This document shows, piece after piece, positions 63,001-64,000 of a stretch of DNA of 64,000 nt (position 1 is its first letter; each line of letters starts with the position of its first letter). The stretch is from Branchiostoma belcheri (lineage: Eukaryota > Chordata > Leptocardii > Amphioxiformes > Branchiostomatidae). Below the pieces are notes generated by a model, which worked only from the letters and a program-made list of their open reading frames with translations, was not told the origin of the DNA and searched no databases. The stretch covers positions 1,708,586-1,772,585 of the forward strand of contig NW_017803824.1 in NCBI RefSeq assembly GCF_001625305.1, in the 5' to 3' direction. Position numbers and translations under genes: made by a program.

Positions 63001-64000
63001 ACCCTGTGCTGCTGTTGTTGTTGGAAGCTCAACATCTACATCATCAACTCTGTTGCTAGAGTCTATCTCAGTGTCTTGGGCAGCTGCCATTGCAGAACTG
63101 TTCTGTCCAGTTCTACCTAATTTATCTACAGTATCTTCTGGATTGTTGGAGACAGTTGTGAAGGTGGAGTCTAGAGTTACTGTTGTGTCTAGTGTTCGCT
63201 TTACTTCATCAGTTTCTCCCTTATATATGTTTGCTTCAGCATTAGACCAGGCAGGTGAGACATTTCTCTCCTGGATGGGAGATACCCTAGTTGCTTGGAA
63301 CAGGCTTGTTTTACCTTTGCCGGCCCTTCCTGTCTTATCTTTGGCTTCAGAAGTGTTGCTATCAGCACTGTTGAGTGCCTGGGTTGTTGGGAAGACTGTG
63401 GCTATGGGTCCAGATGAGTAGATTGTCTGTCTAGGGTGCTGAAGGCTCCTTCCGTACTTTGGAAGAGCGAGCTTTGATGGGGGCTTTGGTGGCTTACCGT
63501 AGACTTTTGGCTCTGTTGTACCACATGCACCATCTAGCTCCACTTTAGATGCTGCTGCAAAGATGCCGTGTTTGTCTCTGCATTCGAAGTACTGCACGTC
63601 TTGAACCTTTCCATCATGGTTTCCAATGGGCTCATCCAGTTCAATACCACACCATTCCCCCTGACTGAAGTGCACTGTACCGATGTAGCTCAGCACACCA
63701 CACTTTGCTCCTCCTATAGTTACCCTGTCCCCAAGCTTCAAGTTCTTTGTGGACTGACTAAGGACTGGTTCTTCTGTGGTGACGACTGTCGTACCCACTT
63801 TCTCCTCAACTGTTTTAGGCTTACTGCGCAAACTTGGAGGACTTCTCTTTGCAAAGTTTAGTGAAGGAATTCCTGATCTTCTCCTATCAACTTTGGCTTT
63901 CTTTGCAGCTTTTGATATCTGGTCAGCATCAGAAAGTTTCTCCCTTTGCACACTGTCTACCGCCACTTCATCCCCACTCAATACTGGCTTCTTTGGTATC
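27023..64000 (-). CDS. MTUS1: MTUS1/MTUS2-family microtubule-associated protein with N-terminal SxIP motif and CAP-Gly domain (5' end beyond the right edge)
   Basis: Microtubule plus-end/lattice protein. The C-terminal coiled coil matches MTUS1/2 (ATIP, TIP150) at several blocks: SLKAVLDIKSQEVHDLRK in exon 28401-28619, and STEHAQLRQQ plus RLSMENEELQWKLRN in the last exon. The N-terminal exon carries RRRSGIPSL (SxIP, EB1-type binding), a CAP-Gly domain, a long acidic tract and a basic Ser/Pro-rich tract expected to bind microtubules. Exon order from the right: 59463-64000, small phase-1 cassettes between 59041 and 55892, 54735-54917, 53778-53891, 51982-52098, 42267-42502, 41791-41872, 40885-40970, 40222-40350, 29888-29993, 28954-29027, 28401-28619, 27773-27870, 27023-27332. 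Phases agree throughout except one exon near 56.2 kb. Two internal first exons give shorter forms. The alternative, a CAP-Gly gene followed by a separate MTUS gene, is not excluded without cDNA. The symbol denotes the family, not one-to-one orthology. Confidence 0.82.
27773..27870 (-). CDS. MTUS1: MTUS-like coiled-coil exon
   Basis: 98 nt encoding VSEIPDLKDKIKMLERKTED and MEAMLSIKSEFQ, leaving two bases. Donor GTAAGG. Confidence 0.9.
28277..28395. mobile_element. Short MITE-like copy of the same family
   Basis: AAGCAACTGGATATGATTTT meets its complement almost directly, leaving a near hairpin; the internal loop is mostly deleted. Ends at CCTGTCTAACCTTCAC, six bases before exon 28401. Confidence 0.6.
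28401..28619 (-). CDS. MTUS1: MTUS-like coiled-coil exon with the SLKAVL-IK block
   Basis: 219 nt, phase 0 to 0. DQIETLNFQYQRQKDKAQMF, then VDSLKAVLDIKSQEVHDLRK and RNMELDKQ. The SLKAVLxIK block is nearly identical in vertebrate MTUS1/2. Confidence 0.93.
28954..29027 (-). CDS. MTUS1: MTUS-like coiled-coil exon
   Basis: 74 nt encoding ELKQQHQEQIDSLTTNFEKT and RLSLE. Phase 0 out; donor GTAAGG. Confidence 0.88.
29888..29993 (-). CDS. MTUS1: MTUS-like coiled-coil exon
   Basis: 106 nt, phase 0 in, one base out. It encodes LLEIREAHQAATRELEQKHA and EEIRNLEALQAQEIE, a strong heptad pattern. Donor GTATAT. Confidence 0.88.
30056..30302. repeat. Tandem duplication of about 120 bp
   Basis: ATACTGGGCAAAGCCCTCTA to CAAACATTTGGTGCAAT occurs twice (30056 and 30187). 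Confidence 0.85.
30587..30860. repeat. Tandem duplication of about 135 bp
   Basis: TTATTTCCATATTTTCCTTG through AAAGCTGAATTTTC and TTTACCACA occurs twice with about 10 percent difference. Confidence 0.85.
32090..32359 (-). CDS. Possible alternative last exon (89 codons plus stop)
   Basis: Acceptor GGCTTTCCAG, then an open frame in phase 0 (matching donors at 40222 and 36507) encoding IGVSECFYRPFPEDLLQRPA, LLSFLKLYNMHLNLPHLPDS, GLSHWMNFIPVGKL and a TGA at 32090-32092. Composition is protein-like, but I recognise no family and see no clear poly(A) signal close by. It could be an alternative C-terminus, an exon of an unrelated nested gene, or chance. Confidence 0.3.
   Translation of the reverse strand: MGVSECFYRPFPEDLLQRPALLSFLKLYNMHLNLPHLPDSSESSSTEEGLSHWMNFIPVGKLNAFPDWPSVQDFQLLLASCLQEIIYGS
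33811..33959. repeat. Tandem duplication of about 77 bp
   Basis: ATTATGTTACTT-GGGCTGTA and AACTTTGGACCC recur in two adjacent units. Confidence 0.8.
34413..34930. mobile_element. Long inverted repeat (arms about 95 bp, spacer about 320 bp)
   Basis: TACCATATGATACTATAATT...CATAGACACCCAAATACTTA...AAAATCAGAACT is complemented at about 34838-34925. No ORF of note between. Nonautonomous DNA transposon or fold-back element. Confidence 0.7.
36507..36575 (-). CDS. MTUS1: Candidate internal first exon of a short coiled-coil isoform
   Basis: ATG at 36575 opens 23 codons, MSTRSPRRQGSIVEYVIRKH then EEE, ending phase 0 at donor GAG|GTAGAG and joining LLEIREAHQ of exon 29888-29993 to give a seamless heptad. 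The product would be 291 residues. It lies in a locally GC-richer, CpG-containing patch, with a TATATAT box on the minus strand at 36686-36692, placed as expected for a start near 36655. Prediction from phase, coding continuity and promoter context; no homologous human exon recalled. Confidence 0.55.
36680..36695 (-). promoter_or_regulatory. TATA-like box for the short isoform
   Basis: The minus strand reads GTATATATGTATG just upstream of a GC-richer segment and 111 nt or more above the ATG at 36575. Position fits a start site near 36655-36660. Inference. Confidence 0.35.
38230..38690. repeat. 27-bp tandem array plus an inverted copy
   Basis: GGCCACACCAATTTAATTTC plus TTGGTTA repeats about four to five times at 38240-38350; its complement stands alone at 38656-38682. 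The enclosed 300 bp looks like an element body, related to 16440-16610. Confidence 0.8.
39819..40155. repeat. Tandem duplication of about 170 bp next to exon 40222-40350
   Basis: TTCTTCTCCTGTG-TAGTCA, CTCAACTAAAG-ATATC and TACCTTACTT-GTTCATTTTC recur in both units. Confidence 0.8.
40222..40350 (-). CDS. MTUS1: MTUS-like coiled-coil exon
   Basis: 129 nt, phase 0 to 0. It encodes DDHAAELKLQEDEFQIVRQA and LTTQHRLEVEILADGHKNK. Donor GTGAGC. Confidence 0.85.
40885..40970 (-). CDS. MTUS1: MTUS-like coiled-coil exon
   Basis: 86 nt encoding DAQKLDLERLQNDIHNAIAS and HKDHINKLK, heptad-like. Phase 0 out; donor GTAACA. Confidence 0.82.
41055..42255. repeat. Two direct repeats of about 200 bp, 1 kb apart, flanking exon 41791-41872
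   Basis: 41055-41285 and 42075-42255 share AATTCAATTTCAAT, AAGGTGCCATG, AATGACG/AATGACAGT, TGAAGTTTG-CACAAAT and ATAAGATTC. Confidence 0.7.
41791..41872 (-). CDS. MTUS1: MTUS-like coiled-coil exon
   Basis: 82 nt, phase 0 in, one base out. It encodes MDAFSHPVLLTQIQRLQEEL and HHARSER. Acceptor CTACAG, donor GTATGA. Confidence 0.82.
42267..42502 (-). CDS. MTUS1: MTUS-like exon, start of the conserved coiled-coil part (78 codons)
   Basis: 236 nt, phase 1 in and 0 out. It encodes SRIKGPVSPPPTKASQPDL and then SSKEIARLEALCEARTKELN and GMTGFDAMAVLVKYLTEE. The last part corresponds to the MTUS block reading KFEALTVVIQHLLSE in human MTUS1 (recalled). Confidence 0.88.
44311..44580. repeat. Tandem duplication of about 135 bp
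   Basis: ATGTCCCTCAAAG-ATCTCC and ATCCAGGAGT...TTTGAATTG recur. Confidence 0.8.
47116..47209 (-). CDS. MTUS1: Alternative first exon encoding an ATIP1-type N-terminus
   Basis: ATG at 47209 opens 31 codons starting MLWRPNFSLAGMHLRLAAKG and continuing LLRKLHKQVIY, with donor ATG|GTTAGT leaving one G that fits exon 42267-42502. From memory, the human short isoform ATIP1 starts with M-L-x-x-P-x-F-S-L and then H-I-R-L-x-A-K-G-L-L-R, the same spacing. Spliced to the coiled-coil exons it totals 1434 nt, a 477-residue protein (human ATIP1 is about 436). No acceptor is needed, so this is a start exon with its own promoter upstream (about 47210-47500). The same-strand long form would skip it. Confidence 0.8.
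47975..48490. repeat. Degenerate tandem repeat, three units of about 170 bp
   Basis: Each unit has a TTGGGG-ATTCC/ATCAC block, AAATTATGCTTGA-GA-GAC, a GTATATCACATGC-TATA block and AGTGTCAATGAAAAATTTCTC. Confidence 0.65.
48722..50030. mobile_element. 'GTGCACCCA' element interrupted by another insertion
   Basis: The outer element (48722-48885 plus 49784-50030) matches the complement of the intact copy at 50234-50556 from end to end (CAGGGCTGGAAATT... to ...TATTTCAAGCCCTG). Confidence 0.7.
48895..49782. mobile_element. Nested insertion with 12-bp terminal inverted repeats
   Basis: TACCTTCGCCAA at 48895-48906 and TTGGCGAAGGTA at 49771-49782 bound 888 bp containing repeated ATTATGCAAATTAGGTC-like phrases and an (AC)n run at 49721-49741. 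No ORF resembling a transposase. Confidence 0.65.
50234..50556. mobile_element. Intact copy of the 'GTGCACCCA' element, inverted
   Basis: About 320 bp with related ends (CAGGGCTCGAAATACTGGGT and complement-like TTTCGATCCCTG). No coding capacity. Confidence 0.65.
51700..51955. mobile_element. Element of the GGCAGAACGTACTGC family
   Basis: ATTGGCAGAATGTACTGCAC and complementary AATACGTTCTGCCAACGTGC end the element. Family members at 53545-53748, 55125-55430 and, partly, 5265-5400. Confidence 0.65.
51982..52098 (-). CDS. MTUS1: MTUS-like basic Ser/Pro exon (39 codons, phase 1-1)
   Basis: Acceptor GTGTTACAG, donor ATG|GTAAGG, 117 nt. It encodes KRGGESKTSATVSPSPKRVL and PVPPSPATRAHHEGKTN. The last base G joins AG of exon 42267-42502 to make Glu. 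Confidence 0.78.
52240..52410. mobile_element. MITE-like element, same family as 18178-18412
   Basis: AAAAAAACAGTTACTCAAGC and its complement frame AAATGTCAGACATTTCAGG; ends in GTGAAGGTTAGACATCCAGG like the other copies. Confidence 0.7.
53545..53748. mobile_element. Compact MITE of the GGCAGAACGTACTGC family
   Basis: GGCACGTCAGCAGAACGTAC and GTACGTTCTGCCAACGTGC are about 30-bp terminal inverted repeats around 200 bp. Confidence 0.7.
53778..53891 (-). CDS. MTUS1: MTUS-like Pro/Arg-rich exon (38 codons, phase 1-1)
   Basis: Acceptor GTGTTGCAG, donor CAG|GTGAGA, 114 nt. It encodes LSKPSARSTKVPPVAGRAQG and PTPGCRPSPMPGTS, basic and proline-rich. Confidence 0.75.
54029..54086. repeat. (GT)n microsatellite
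   Basis: Uninterrupted GT run of about 28 units in an intron of the MTUS-like gene. Confidence 0.95.
54735..54917 (-). CDS. MTUS1: MTUS-like basic Ser-rich exon (61 codons, phase 1-1)
   Basis: Acceptor TTTTTTCTAG, donor ATG|GTAAGG, 183 nt. It encodes KPSNRKHAEIQHSARNGHSK, then a Ser/Thr-rich stretch, and ends EEARAQRAKAD. Likely part of the basic microtubule-binding linker. Confidence 0.75.
55125..55430. mobile_element. Element of the GGCAGAACGTACTGC family
   Basis: Same inverted ends (TACGTGCGGCAGAACGTACT; GTACGTTCTGCCGACGTGCT); internal sequence partly different. Confidence 0.6.
55892..55915 (-). CDS. MTUS1: Candidate 24-nt microexon (phase 1-1)
   Basis: Acceptor CTCTCTCAG and donor CAG|GTAGGG flank 24 nt that read SHHVEET plus flanking partial codons in the expected phase. 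Length and phase fit, but so short an exon rests on splice signals alone. Confidence 0.4.
56131..56285 (-). CDS. MTUS1: Ser/Pro-rich basic exon with unresolved 3' boundary
   Basis: A textbook acceptor (polypyrimidine tract, CTAAC branch-like site, CCTAG at 56286-56287) opens DKDEKSGVRTNTNKAETKAS and PSTSHPSSSQKKVPPS, composition like the neighbouring exons. The strong donor CAA|GTAAGC at 56131 leaves phase 0, which does not fit the phase-1 exons that follow. A weak donor TA|GTACTA at 56160 would give 126 nt and phase 1-1. The exon is probably real; its end is not settled. Confidence 0.5.
57251..57322 (-). CDS. MTUS1: Candidate cassette exon (24 codons, phase 1-1)
   Basis: Acceptor TCTTTCAG, donor ATG|GTACAA (weaker), 72 nt. 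It encodes LFTNELRIKAILTEAKKRYL followed by KKN, basic and helical in character. Confidence 0.5.
57485..57550 (-). CDS. MTUS1: Candidate cassette exon (22 codons, phase 1-1)
   Basis: Acceptor TATGTCTCAG, donor AA|GTAAGA, 66 nt. It encodes DRQFLKAYFLEKIVRKRSKT, a basic amphipathic-looking stretch. Confidence 0.55.
57941..58018 (-). CDS. MTUS1: Candidate cassette exon (26 codons, phase 1-1)
   Basis: Acceptor TTTCTAACAG, donor AA|GTAAGC, 78 nt. It encodes a basic, probably helical segment with GRLKLKKHSMRKNLLKLICG. Same phase class and same end pattern (A|GTAAG) as its neighbours. Confidence 0.55.
58988..59041 (-). CDS. MTUS1: Candidate cassette exon (18 codons, phase 1-1)
   Basis: Acceptor CTTCCAG, donor AA|GTAGGT, 54 nt. 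In the phase set by the large exon it encodes SQPQSDSKKRVQLRIIPS, which is basic. The symmetric phase means it can be included or skipped without changing frame. It was found by splice signals and phase only. Confidence 0.55.
59042..59462 (-). other. Intron after the large exon
   Basis: AT-rich sequence with no splice-bounded phase-1 exon apparent and no recognisable repeat. Confidence 0.5.
59463..64000 (-). CDS. MTUS1: Large first visible exon: SxIP, CAP-Gly, acidic and basic low-complexity tracts
   Basis: An open frame runs 4538 nt from the window edge, so the start codon is outside; the residues just inside the edge are IPKKPVLSGDEVAV. SGIP lies in a basic, serine-containing context at 63865-63876. 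The CAP-Gly domain is at 63538-63741. From about 63500 to 60600 the sequence is acidic and Ser/Thr/Glu-rich, with a 33-codon internal repeat near 61580-61750. From about 60600 to 59463 it is strongly basic and Ser/Arg/Pro-rich, with many SxxP/RxxS sites, typical of a microtubule-binding, phosphorylated linker. The donor AA|GTAAGT at 59463 leaves one base. A single giant exon before the coiled coil also occurs in vertebrate MTUS long isoforms (established knowledge), although those lack CAP-Gly. Confidence 0.9.
63538..63741 (-). other. CAP-Gly domain
   Basis: About 68 residues beginning LKLGDRVTIGGAKCGVLSYI, continuing FSQGEWCGIELDEPIGNHDG, and ending KHGIFAAASKVEL. CAP-Gly domains bind the C-terminal EEY/F of tubulin, EB proteins or CLIP-170. 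The usual GKNDG groove motif reads GNHDG here, so the lysine and asparagine are replaced while the glycines and aspartate remain. The spacing of the conserved Gly and Trp residues is normal. Confidence 0.93.
63865..63876 (-). other. SxIP EB-binding motif (SGIP)
   Basis: Codes for Ser-Gly-Ile-Pro inside KVDRRRSGIPSLNFAKR. SxIP motifs in basic, Ser/Pro-rich surroundings recruit proteins to growing microtubule ends through EB1; vertebrate MTUS2/TIP150 also binds EB1. Motif seen directly; function inferred. Confidence 0.6.

Noticed and set aside
1..64000. CRISPR arrays, operons or bacterial mobile systems
   Set aside because: The window is intron-rich animal DNA; the tandem repeats lack the regular spacer structure of CRISPR and no prokaryotic genes are present.

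Overview
This looks like nuclear DNA of an animal, most likely an invertebrate deuterostome and probably a cephalochordate (amphioxus). The reasons are two intron-rich genes whose exons can be read almost codon by codon against their human counterparts, short introns full of fold-back elements and tRNA-derived SINEs, and many small tandem duplications. The species call is inference; the gene calls rest on sequence I can read.

Two genes account for nearly all the coding sequence, both on the minus strand and arranged tail to head. (1) From 22874 down to 382 lie the first 37 coding exons of DYNC2H1, the heavy chain of cytoplasmic dynein 2, which drives retrograde intraflagellar transport. They add up to 5895 nt, exactly 1965 codons with every splice phase matching. 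They cover the start codon, tail, linker and the AAA1 ATPase module (P-loop at 3432-3455). The rest of the motor lies to the left of the window. (2) From the right edge (64000) down to 27023 lies a gene ending in the coiled coil of the MTUS1/MTUS2 (ATIP/TIP150) family of microtubule-associated proteins. Its long form opens with a single exon of at least 4.5 kb encoding an EB-binding SxIP motif, a CAP-Gly domain, a long acidic tract and a basic Ser/Pro-rich tract. It is followed by a string of phase-1 cassette exons and then the coiled coil. A CAP-Gly domain on an MTUS protein is an architecture I do not know from vertebrates.

The same gene appears to have two internal start exons. One at 47116-47209 encodes the N-terminal peptide of the short ATIP1 isoform and gives a 477-residue protein. 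The other, at 36507-36575, sits behind a TATA-like box and gives 291 residues.

Between the genes (22875 to about 24580) lies the presumed DYNC2H1 promoter. The 3' untranslated region of the MTUS-like gene runs from 27022 to perhaps 24580. The large introns (29994-40221, 42503-47115, 47210-51981) hold no other convincing gene, only repeats, one nested transposon-like insertion and one possible alternative last exon.

A recurring feature is partial duplication of exon edges into the adjacent intron: DYNC2H1 exons 10, 15, 19, 21, 29, 30 and 37, and the last MTUS-like exon. Both genes encode microtubule-system proteins, but nothing in the window shows that they are co-regulated.
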